This document shows, piece after piece, positions 21,780-31,632 of a DNA stretch of 64,000 bases. Under the pieces are notes generated by a model that did not search any database, was not told where the DNA came from, and was given only the letters and a program-made list of their open reading frames with translations. The translations under genes were made by a program, and so were the position numbers. Positions within the stretch are counted from its first letter, which is position 1. Each line of letters starts with the position of its first letter. Origin of the DNA: Choristoneura fumiferana (lineage: Eukaryota > Arthropoda > Insecta > Lepidoptera > Tortricidae); the NCBI RefSeq assembly GCF_025370935.1, contig NC_133482.1, forward strand, positions 14,387,431 to 14,451,430, given 5' to 3'.

Positions 21780-24565
21780 GCAGGTTATATTTCTGTGGCT
21801 CCAGTGAAAAGGGGTACAAGTCTGAATTTGGCCAAATTGAGTTATATAGACCAAAAAACACAAAAAAAAATAACGCATCGATTGGTGTAAACGGATCTAA
21901 GATATCTTTTAAAACAACGGACTTTTCTGGTGGTCAAGGGTAGAACTGCCTTAAAAAAGTTAGCAACAGAGGGTACTTGTCAAGTTGTATTTCTATTAAC
22001 TAAAGTTTTGTTTGTGATTTATGATCTAAATTTAGTTGTACGTGCTGTTTTTTCATATGGCGGGTGTAAAAAAATCTAAGCACACTTGAACCCCTAAAAC
22101 AAGAACAGATTTATTTAGTTTACATTGATACAAGTTAACTTCAATCTCTTTACACAAAAAAATAAAATAAAATATAAGATTAAGTCGAGCTGCGCCCGTT
22201 TTCACAAATCGAATATAAAAAAGTTTACGTGGAAAAGGATATAAGTCTTTGCGCGGAGGAATGAGCGGGTGAGTGGGGAGCCACGGCGCTCACGGATGAG
22301 CCACAATCGTGTGCGCTGACTTGTGCAGGGAGAACGCGCTTGCGAGCTGCGCAGTTGACGGTTACGCGATTAAGTTATATCCTTTTACACCAATTTTATT
22401 ATTAAACTAATATGGCACATTGCATTAATTTTAAGGGTATTAATTAAGATATATCCCTTGACACCAATCATTTAATAAGAATGATTAAGAAAATACAAAA
22501 TATCCATAGGACTAAAACTATTATTTAATTTAAATATCTAAAACTAAAACTTTAATTAAAAAAGAGAGGTGGGCCTTTTGGCATGGTGCCCATCACGCAG
22601 GCAGCATTCCCGCGTTGAACTGCGATTGCGATTCTTTGCGCGAGAAAGCTGCCGGCGCGAGGGTTGCCTGTTGCCTCCCTTAACCTATTGCTGAGCTCCC
22701 TGTGTAGCTCCAGCGCACCCTTACCCCAAGGACCTAGAGTCTCGACGCCGAAAGCAAAGAAATGATATTGGGCGCCGAGACAGCTATATTTTGTGACCTT
22801 GAGGCGTTCCCGGGCGTCTACCGCCGCCCCCGCACGTTTGGTAGTTGCTGTTAGGTAGGACGCCGCCAGGGTGTCTGTACAGGTAGCGTCCCACACCAGC
22901 GCACGGCCAGTCTTCCAGGGTATCAACGACATTCCGTCAGGGCGCTTGCCATCGCTCCGTACAATCTGGGGCTACAGAGCGGAGGGAACGTTGGCACTAA
23001 AGAAACCCTTCTGAGAATGTCGTTGAGAGTGCGCGTGGCGGGACAGTCGGTCGGCGCCTGAGGAACAGGAGAGGCCATGTTGGCCGAGACGGTCCACTGG
23101 AGCCCCACAAGAAACACAGTTGTTACTTTCGCAGATCCCAACTCCCAGCCGTAGACCAGCAGCTATGCGTAGTGTCTGGGTCGATAAAAGTTCTAGTGTT
23201 GGGCGAGGGGTATGCATGGAGCCAGTAACCAGATTCTGGCTTGGACACAGCTAACAGTCTGTCCCGGTCCCTGCCTGTTAAAGGTTCTATTAATGCCTAT
23301 AAGGTGGTGACGGAGGCTATTGTACTCCAGGCCCTTCGCCTATGTGGTTTGGACGGGAGATTTGGACTCGGTCCAGCTAGCTAGTCATTCGTGGCCTCGT
23401 TCAAGCATGCAATCTCGTAGTTAATGCCTGCTGGAGCTTTAAGTATTCTACCTGCGAGATCTAGCGTGCTGTGGATCGAAGATAGGAATGCCGGCAAAGC
23501 TACACTTGAAATTTTGCGAGTTCCTAAGCCGCCGTTCCTTATCGGTAAAGTGGCTTGGGTCCATGCCTGCTCGCTGAGATAAATGTTCAAAATGTTTTCA
23601 ATTTGGGTTTTCATGAGACTATCAATTAGGTATGATCAAATGGGGGAATTTCCGAATGGGGCAACAGCGAAGCAGGTAAGTGAAAGGGCCACTTCAACAA
23701 AAAAAATAACGAGGACAAACAAAAGTTTAATATCTCTGAGACTGCAATTTTCAGTTTTAAAAAGGCAGAATTTCCCTACAATACAAGACGTATGATGACG
23801 ATCAATGGCACACGGTATGTCTTCTATGAAGACGCGGAAAATCCCCTCTACCTAGTGTGTTTGACATACTTAGATACTAATGATGAGAAATTTTAAGTTT
23901 GTTTTAAACGGGCATTTTTTATGTTTGCATGTGAGATTTTTGAAAAATTTATAGCGTTTTTGAATAGATATTTAAATACTTTCATGTGTGTTTTATTCAC
24001 TCAACTTGGATACAAGTAGCATTTTGAATTTTTCATTATTATTTAAGTCTACTTATAACTAAAAACACAATAAAAAAAACGTGCAAAAGGCTACATGTCT
24101 GTTATGTCTGTAATTAAGTCCAAAGAACTGCATAAATTGAAAAATGCAATCATTTTCTACACCATTAGTTCGTAAGCTAGTCTTCTGTGGATAATATTAT
24201 ACATGTACTACAAAAAACATTCCGGATGCGTACCCTTTTTCACTTCGTATAAAATTACGAAAACTTGGTGAATAGCGATATATATAACCACTTGAACCTT
24301 TTTACACTTATTTTTATACTTCTATTTTGGATACAAGTAGTTAATTTATAAACTAATAGATCAAGAGCAAAAATAACATTCCCATAAGAAAGAGCGCAAT
24401 TAATTTAGTGCTTTAACATACCACATTTATTAGTATATGTAAATATACAAGTGTAATGAACGTAAGTTTGAATCATCTCGGGCGTAACTGTTTTTTGCGT
24501 CTCCTGTAAACTTGGGTTTTTCGACATGTACCCCTTTTCACTGGAGCCACAGATTTATGGCGGCA
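21780..24565. mobile_element. Candidate long element bounded by a 27-bp inverted repeat
   Basis: 21792-21818 is the exact reverse complement of 24527-24553 (core GGCTCCAGTGAAAAGGGG). Between them recurs a degenerate AAAAGGNNTANAAGTC motif: 21804 and 22229 (plus), 22372 and 22449 (minus), 24081 (plus), 24229 and 24523 (minus). TTGGATACAAGTAG occurs at 24005 and 24332. A decayed LINE occupies the middle. Motif clusters of this kind recall subterminal transposase sites, but no transposase is visible and no target duplication was found. Confidence 0.45.
22552..23620 (-). pseudogene. Decayed LINE reverse-transcriptase C-terminal region
   Basis: Three minus-strand frames line up as one broken protein. 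23614-23381 reads SEQAWTQATLPIRNGGLG. 23217-22972 reads TLRIAAGLRLGVGICE, then CGAPVDRLGQHGLSC (a CX2C/H/C zinc-knuckle-like pattern). 22932-22552 reads MSLIPWKTGRALVWDATCTD, VETLGPWGKGAL and AQRIAIAVQRGNAA. I recognise this order as the C-terminal part of a reverse transcriptase common in invertebrate repeats, but cannot name its clade. Frameshifts separate the blocks and the RT core is missing. Confidence 0.8.
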
Positions 24566-24659
24566 ACGGAACCACGATTACTTATTTTAGTAGTTTAGTT
24601 CGGCCTTAGTTAAGGTTTCGGCTGGTGAATAGCCGAATTTTCGGTTTTGGTTATGCGGA

Positions 24660-24895
24660 ATCATCATCATCATCATCAGCCCGAAGACGTCCACTGCTGG
24701 ACAAAGGCCTCCCCCTTAGAACGCCACAATGAACGACAACTCGCCACTTGCATCCATCGGTTTCCCGCTACTCTCACGATGTCGTCAGTCCACCTGGTGG
24801 GAGGCCTGCCAACGCTTCGTCTTCCGGTTCGTGGTCGCCACTCGAGGACTTTTCTCCCCCAACGGTTATCTGTTCTGCGACGCGGAATCATAACC
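24660..24895 (-). pseudogene. RTE-type LINE 3' fragment, minus strand
   Basis: The minus frame 24891-24676 reads RRRTDNRWGRKVLEWRPRTG, RSVGRPPTRWTDDIVRVAG and EAFVQQWTSSG. An (ATC)n run at 24660-24678 is the inverted tail. Truncated; no catalytic domain. Confidence 0.88.
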
Positions 24896-26300
24896 TATCT
24901 AATTTATGGTAGTTTAAAAAATGACGCGTAAAAGTTCCCATTGCGGCCTATTTACTGAATAAATTATTTGAAAATAAAAGTTGAACACCTCCGATTTTGT
25001 CAATTCAAAGTTTATATTTTAAAAACGGTATAATTGATTTTTATCTAACATAACTAATAACCACCGCAAGAAAAGTCGCTTTCATGTGAAAAAATTGCTT
25101 TGAAAGCGGTCCATCCGTTTGAGAACTACGATGCCACAGACAGACAGACAGACTGGCAGGCATTGGAATGAAAATAAAGACTTTCATTGCAGTTAGTGAT
25201 AAAAGTATATTTTTAGTTATGATTGTTATCCAAACGATTGCAAACCAAAACAAAAGATTAATCTGATCATTATCACTCTACGAGATCCATAATATTTAAC
25301 CTGCACGAAGAACTTGGAACCCATCTGGCCTACAACCAAGCACTAAGCACTGGACATAAACTCAAACCTTAGCTAAACGGTTTCGAGAGCTGTCTGGTTT
25401 CGTCTAGAATTGATGATAAGCGCCGATTCAGCGGTTTCGGCCACAACATGATAACGACCCTGCCGATAGGCTCAGGTACGCCGCTATGATTTAATGCGGT
25501 TTTACATAACGAGTATAACATATCATGTAGCGATACATTGCCTGGCGTGAATGATCCATCACTTATACCAGCAAGAGTAGTCCCGCAATGTAAACTTGTC
25601 CAGATGAATTTACTTGTATTATGAAATCATGATTTACTGTGGTTTTCATACAACAATTTCACCCGCGATTATAAATTGGTTTGGGCACTCGGGGTGAGGT
25701 TTAGCGTCGGTGTGAATATTGTAGAGAAATTTATTGAAGGTGTTACGTTTAAAAAGGATTATAAGGAGGTCGCTTTCCATTTAGGCTCTATTTACGATCT
25801 GAGGCCTAATTGTCTAATGGACTTGGAATTACCATTGTTTTTACGACTTTTTTCTGTCAGTATTAAGCCCGGTTCACATTTTATCGGTCGTGTTATCGTG
25901 TTGTGTCTTGTCGCAACAGAACGGTATCGGTTTCATACATTCTATATGGTTGCGTTCACATTTATCTGATGCAGTGTCACATAATAAATAATAGTACTAC
26001 CGTACAGAATGGACTCTCTCGAACAAAAGTCAAGTTTAGGTATAAATCGTTGCCTACTTACCTACTACTTGCACGATTACGACTTGCACGCGAAATTGAA
26101 ACTTATCATGTTAAACGAGCGTTTAAATTCCGTTGGGCACCGTAAAGGGCACCGTTGACTCGAAACCGGTTTGGCGCCAAGAGAACAGGGTTCCCACTCG
26201 CCGATGAATGAAGATAACAGTGGGTATTAATATGGTTTCAATAAACTACCTGTAATAAATAAGTAAATATACTTTAACATACATGACAACAAAGCATGAC
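24896..26300. other. No gene recognised; scattered repeat words
   Basis: 25075-25170 (GTGAAAAAATTGC, GAACTACGATGCCACAGACA) is a common lepidopteran repeat block. 25868-25975 (AAGCCCGGTTCACATTTTAT to GGTTGCGTTCACATTTATCT) may be a MITE. The plus frame 25676-25969 runs into that block and is not credible as a gene. Confidence 0.4.
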
Positions 26301-26304
26301 AATG

Positions 26305-26568
26305 ATAATAAATAAATATCACGGGACAATTCACACCAATTGACCTAATCCCAAAGTAAGCTTAGCAAAGCTTGTGTTATGGGTACTAAGCAACGGATAA
26401 ATATAATTATATAGATAGATACATACTTAAAATACATAGTACACACCCAAGACCCGAGAACAAACATTCGTATTTTTCATACAAATATCTGCCCCGACAC
26501 GGGAATCGAACCCGGGACCTCAAGCTTCGTAGTCAGGTTCTCTAACCACTAGGCCATCTGGTCGTCAA
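26305..26568 (-). mobile_element. SINE family A, full-length, minus strand
   Basis: The minus strand reads ACGACCAGATGGCCTAGTGG, B box GGGTTCGATTCCC, TCTCGGGTCTTGGGTGTGTA and the 3' GGGATTAGGTCAATTGG block with an ATTTATTTATTA tail. Same head and tail as at 37838. Confidence 0.9.
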
Positions 26569-27143
26569 AACTATGCACTTCACCTTCTGATATGTAAAGA
26601 ATAATGTCAACTTTTACGGACATTTTTGAGAAAATAATATTTTTTGGCCTGACACGTTGGTGTTACGGTCATGGTATGAGACGGTGTAATGGGTAGACAC
26701 CTTCTTAATACTATCACTATACATCTGTGTAAAAAACCTCTTATAAAGCGCAGTGCTGGCGTCTTATAAACCATTATTACCCGTTAAGCTTCCCTGATAA
26801 AAAGACGTATGCAATTCCCCTCCAAAGTACAGTCGGACTTATTTCAATTTTAAAACAGCTCCGTATGCGTGCCTCAAAAGAAATCCGGGAATCTTGAAAA
26901 CTTTTAATCCCCAGTTTCGCCTTTGAGTCCCGAATTCCCCCTTTTAACGCGTTAGTACTCGTGTGGTGAATGTTCCTTATTGCAATGGTAATCTGCAGAA
27001 ATACGAGTCGTTCAGAAAACTTCGAAAGAGTTTTATGGGGTAAAACGATTTCATCGTTTGCTGTTTTTCAATTATTCAATGCTAGTCTTTCCCCGCGGCT
27101 TTGAGTGAAACAGTATGGCAGTTGCATAGGTTTCGGGATTTCA

Positions 27144-27545
27144 CTAAGTTGGCACGGAAATTCTCAAATTATCAATATAATTTACGATGTCCTTCATGTC
27201 GTGTCCGACAAAGGCTAACCTTTCGGCTTGTTTATTATGCGCCCGAATAGGGCTGGCAAAGTTAAACTTTGTTTTAAAGGGCCTATTACAGAGCGCGCAT
27301 TGTATAAGACGTTTGGCGTCCAGGTGTTCCAAGCGATGTGATTCAAAATTTGCAACAGCCTTATGAGATGTTCCTAACTCTGCCTGGGATTTTACATGCG
27401 GTAAGGTGGCACTTTAGGATGCCCTTGTAACGCAGGAACTGGCCTCCAAAAGTCCGCTTTCCTTCATTTAATTGAGAGTAAAATACGGTCTTAGGACTAC
27501 CATCATTCATATGCACCAGGTGTCCGCACCATCTTAGCTGTCCTT
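27144..27545 (-). pseudogene. LINE C-terminal fragment with decayed C2H2-like motif
   Basis: Minus-strand reading from 27538 gives GQLRWCGHLVHMND, SQLNEGKRTFGGQFLRYKG and LKCHLTACK. After breaks, the frame 27332-27144 gives LEHLDAKR-like and CALCNRPFKTKF with ASPIRAH. The RWxGH, GxRxxGG, RYKDxLK and terminal zinc-finger order is that of several non-LTR retrotransposon C-termini. One zinc-binding His is replaced by Pro. Not functional. Confidence 0.75.
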
Positions 27546-28635
27546 TAATTAAAAAATACTAAATGCCATTAAGATTAGCTAATACAATATTCGATCAATA
27601 TAAAATAAGACACACACAGACATAGGCGTCAAATATAACACCCCTCTTTTTGCGGGTTAAAGAACAGGACGTACATCAAAAAAATAACAAAGCGAGTGGC
27701 CCATCAATCAATCGATCATGGCAATCAGTCGAGCCACCTAAATCGAAAGTCACAAATTCATTTACTGCGCGAGACAAAAAAAAATATGAAGCCCCGAAAA
27801 GCAACAGAAGTAAAAGTCGTCTAATATAACATCATCCAATAATAAACCGACTGATTAACGAGAAGTCTTCGAGTTATTTCGCGAGTAAAAGAATAAGTAA
27901 TTACCAAGGAGCCGAGTTATCCAATTTGGTTAACAAATTTTCAGAATTGAAAATTTTGTTTCGTCCTTTGGCAGGATGCAAAGTTAACGTTTCTTGTTCT
28001 GTTATTGAGATTAAAAATTTAAACATTTCGGGAAGAGTTGGGAATTGGTTGCTGTCAACGTTTTGTGGTCGGTATTAGCATTCCAATGGATTGCTTGATA
28101 ATTTAATTTAAAGTGATTTAAAGGGACGATTAGCATATTTGACTACGCATCTACCATATATAGTATTGCCTTTACGTGTAACTATCCAAAATATTATTCA
28201 CTTCCGATCAATAAAATATATCATGGACATTAAACACCATTTCACTTTAACCTAAATAAGTAAACAAAGCTTCAATCTAATTTATTTGAAAAAACAAGGG
28301 TCATTTCAGTCAGCAGTTAATTTTCTTATTTTACCATAACATGGCGTACAAAATATTTTATTTATTCATTACTAGCAGTATAAAAAATAATTAAAAAATA
28401 TATGTGTCCGAGGCATGCCAATAAGTGTCAAGAAAGCATATAAAATTTTCAAATATTGTCTAATGTCATAATGGATAATTTAAAATAATTTCATTTCATC
28501 TAGTTATTACACTGAATACAAAACAAATTCAAGTCCGAGGCATAGCACTCTTAATTAAATATCAAGAATAGCTTCTAATGTCACAATAAATAGTTCAAAA
28601 TCATCAGTAAAAATGTCAATAGTAAATTACCAATA
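27546..28635. other. No gene; one small repeat piece
   Basis: 27625-27660 holds the inverted ACCCCCGAC-type fragment (TATAACACCCCTCTTTTTGC). The rest is AT-rich with no signature I can support. Confidence 0.4.
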
Positions 28636-28647
28636 AATAAAAATAGC

Positions 28648-28955
28648 CGTGGTGGCAGAGTGGTTTGACTTATGGCCCCTCAAGCAGAGGGTCGTGGGTT
28701 CAAACCCCGGCTCGAACCTCTGAGTTTTTCGAAATTCATCTGCGAAATTACATTTGAAATTTACCACGAGCTTTACGGTGAAGGAAAACATCGTGAGGAA
28801 ACCTAAACAAACCTGCGAAGCAATTCAATGGTGTGTGTGAAGTTACCAATCCGCACTGGGCCCGCGTGGGAACTACTGCCCAAGCTCTCTCAGTTTGAGA
28901 GGAGTCCTGTGCCGAGCAGTGGAACGTATATAGGCTGGGATGATGATGATGATGA
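28648..28955 (+). mobile_element. SINE family B, full-length with 12-bp target duplication
   Basis: The tRNA-like head has A box GTGGCAGAGTGG and B box GGGTTCAAACCCC. The body has TTTACGGTGAAGGAAAACAT, CGTGAGGAAACCT, a CACTGGGCCCGCGTGGGA block and GAACGTATATAGGCTGGGAT, ending (GATGAT)n. AATAAAAATAGC lies on both sides (28636-28647 and 28956-28967). The (GATGAT)n tail resembles that of the RTE LINEs here, suggesting RTE machinery as its partner. Confidence 0.9.
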
Positions 28956-29494
28956 AATAAAAATAGCTGTGCCTATAATTTTCAATTTGTCGTAAACTCA
29001 TCAACAGAGCTTGTACTAAGGGTACTAGAAAAAGAAAAAAAAAACGTTTATTCTATAATTAGACCGCAACTCCAGGGGGTTTGTACTCGTAGACCGCAAA
29101 TCACAAAAAACTCTTTTGTAATGTCACTTTTTAAACCACCAGCGTTTTTGGAAAAAACATCATTAACAAGATGAATGTGCTACAAAAACTTGACAGAAAG
29201 ATTTTTTTTTAACATAAATTCGATTAAAATTATTCTAACGAATACTCCGCCACTTAAGATTTTTCTGCCTCTACTGCCGTCTATTTTTAAACGAATTCAA
29301 TACCTACACTATCAACGAAAAGTCTTGCATGTGTCTTGCTTATGGAAGATCAACGATTTAAAACATCATTGAAACAAATCAAGAACAATCCCTCAAGTAA
29401 TAAGTATCAGTCGCGTGTATACACTCCAGTACATTGCCCTATTATTATTTTTATTGTTTACTTTGAACATGAAACTACCGTGAGACTCTCATAT

Positions 29495-29634
29495 TAAATG
29501 TTATTATAACGGATAACTCACGTCTTAAACCGAGTTTAGCTCGACATGTTTCGGGCTATTTCGTAGAACATATTTCGGGGTATTGCGTCTTAAACTCGGT
29601 TTAAGACGTGAGTTATCCGTTATAATAACATTTA
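29495..29634. mobile_element. Perfect 44-bp inverted repeat around a 52-bp spacer
   Basis: 29495-29538 and 29591-29634 are exact reverse complements (they begin TAAATGTTATTATAACGG). The spacer contains CATGTTTCGGGCTATTTCGT. The arms show no divergence, so the element is young or its arms are being homogenised. No duplication is evident outside. Confidence 0.85.
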
Positions 29635-30149
29635 TTGTTTACCTTGTAATTTTCTTTCTGTGAACCTGTTTTCTGTATCGCTTACTATTTGTGGTGTACA
29701 ATAGAGCCATTGTATTGTATCGTTCATACCCTTAAGCTCAGCTCGTAGATTTCACCATACAACAACAAAGACGCTCTCAAAGTCTCATACGATAACATAA
29801 TAGAGCCAATTGTAGTTTCTTGGAAACAAGTACGAAGTACACAACTGTCAGGCTACGTTACCACTCTGACGGAAGTCGGGTTCTGACGGCGTCCAGATGG
29901 TTCGCTTGGCGTATTATTTTACAGTCGTAATAAGACGTTCCATGTGACCGTTTGTGAGTGGGTTGGTTTCTGTTAAAATGAATTCAACGTCTCATACATA
30001 AGAAGCATTAGCGGTAAAAGTGACTGGTCTAATGTACACTACCCTAAAGAAAATAGAGGACACGTGAGTTTAACTAGTGAATATAATACTGCTGAACATA
30101 ATTCTTTATAATATTCTCTGTCTAAAAATGGTTTAATTAATACAATATA
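29635..30149. other. No recognised feature
   Basis: AT-rich sequence without a supported gene or repeat. Confidence 0.4.
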
Positions 30150-30366
30150 ATGCTGATGGCCGATGGGGTCAAAAGGTTCTCGAATGGCGTCCGCGGACCG
30201 GGAGACGAGCTGTCGGTAGGCCTCCGACAAGATGGAGCGACGACCTGGTTAAGATTGCGGGATCGCGGTGGATGCGAAAAGCACAAGACCGGTCTGAGTG
30301 GAGAGCCTTGGGGGAGGCCTATGTCCAGCAGTGGACGTCTTTCAGCTGACATGATGATGATGATGA
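30150..30366 (+). pseudogene. RTE-type LINE 3' fragment
   Basis: Nearly identical at the DNA level to 8748-8960, from GATGGCCGATGGGGTCAAAA to TCAGCTGACATGATGATGAT. About 200 bases only, so a severely 5'-truncated insertion from a close relative of the 8605 copy. Confidence 0.9.
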
Positions 30367-31130
30367 ATACAATATAATACAGTAAAAATACTTTTCCTTC
30401 AATTAAATGCATTCAGATAAAACACCAATGTATTTTTTGATTTAATTTTATCGATGAACTTTCAAGTGGCTGTTATTTTTTTTACTACTATATCTATTCT
30501 ATTGTTTTAAACCTTTTCCTATTCCAAACTATGGTTAGTTTTATTTTGGATAAGGTCTCTCTCTCTCTCTCTCTCTTTAAAATACGTTACAGGAGAGCAA
30601 GAAAACAAAATTATGGAGCTATTTCTTAGAATTTTATTGTTAGTCATAAAACCTAATTTTTGATTAAAAAAAAGTGTAAATTCAGTAATGTTTCTGTTTG
30701 GTCAAAATTCGTGTTAAGTTGTCCAATGAACTATAAAAATCATTGAAGTCAATATCAAAGATTTAGTCTTAAAACACATATATCATCCACGTAAAATACA
30801 TTAATTAAGAAAGTACCTTGAGATTGATACTGAGCTCGAGATCGATCGGGCTTCCAGTGACAGCGTGACACGCCTTTCCTTGTCTTACCTATTTGTCTTC
30901 TCGAGCGACCAATCAATAGTCGTTTAACTGATTGCATTATTTATCCGAAGTAAGTCAGCTTCGGAGAAAAAAAGGGTCATGGGAAGTAAGTTGCACAAAT
31001 TGTTGTACGTCTTCATAAAATGCGGTGCCGAAGTTGCGTTTTGAGTGAAATAATAAGACTTATATAGCGAATTTGATACCCTAATTTCTTATCGAAGCAA
31101 ATTATAGTGTAGTTACTTAATTCACTCACT
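30367..31130. other. No gene; (CT)n microsatellite at 30558-30576
   Basis: Otherwise AT-rich with nothing recognised. Confidence 0.5.
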
Positions 31131-31132
31131 TG

Positions 31133-31222
31133 ACTTGATGGACGGGTGACCTGGTTCAAGCTGCGGGTTCACGGTGGATGTCGCTTCCAACCGAAGCAAC
31201 TGGAGATCTATGGGGGTAGCTT
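31133..31222 (+). pseudogene. LINE 3' fragment (second RTE-like lineage)
   Basis: CTTCCAACCGAAGCAACTGG and AGATCTATGGG match the block at 43985-44030. Short, with a broken frame. Confidence 0.6.
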
Positions 31223-31239
31223 AATCTTTTTTTTCTATT

Positions 31240-31378
31240 CGACTGGATGGCAAACGTGCAAGTGGGTCTCCTGATGGTAGGAGATCACCACCGCCTATAA
31301 TCATCTGCAACACCAGGGGTATTGCAGATGCGTTGCCAACCTAGAGGCCTAAGATGGGATACCTCAAGTGGCAGTAAT
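31240..31378 (-). mobile_element. SINE-like family D, left half, split by the copia insertion
   Basis: Runs from TCGACTGGATGGCAAACGTG through GGTATTGCAGATGCGTTGCC to GGCAGTAAT, where the copia LTR starts. The missing half resumes at 35782 after the duplicated GTAAT. Confidence 0.92.
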
Positions 31379-31556
31379 TATTGAACGTACCTAACGCTGG
31401 CCATCAGTACAGTCTATGGGCTGTCGTATTTTTGTATAATGAACAGCCCTGTCACTGTCTCCTATGAGGTTTTCTCGGAGCTTTGTCATGTTTTGGAATT
31501 TGCTTTTAATAAACTTATTTACATTATATTATTCGTAGTTTCCTGACCTTCTAATA
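31379..31556 (+). repeat. 5' LTR of the copia element (178 bp)
   Basis: Begins TATTGAACG and ends TTCTAATA; the tips form an imperfect inverted TATT/AATA pair in place of the usual TG/CA. A TATAA word is at 31435 and an AATAAA poly(A) signal at 31508. Base for base identical to 35604-35781. Confidence 0.97.
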
Positions 31557-31572
31557 GGTTATGGGCTTGCTA
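31557..31572 (+). promoter_or_regulatory. Copia primer-binding site
   Basis: GGTTATGGGCTTG directly follows the 5' LTR. It closely matches the Drosophila copia primer site, which pairs with an internal part of initiator tRNA-Met, not its 3' end. This suggests the same half-tRNA priming. Confidence 0.8.
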
Positions 31573-31632
31573 AGGTGTATAGCTACGTAATTCACGTAAT
31601 ATAGTGTGTGAATATTGTTTATTTGGCGAAAT

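Noticed and set aside
25676..25969. 97-codon frame on plus
   Set aside because: Starts on a non-ATG codon and runs into a probable MITE (AAGCCCGGTTCACATTTTAT).
31615..31632. Copia gag-pol starting at 31615
   Set aside because: 31615 is TTG; the first in-frame ATG is 31633 and gives a typical gag start.
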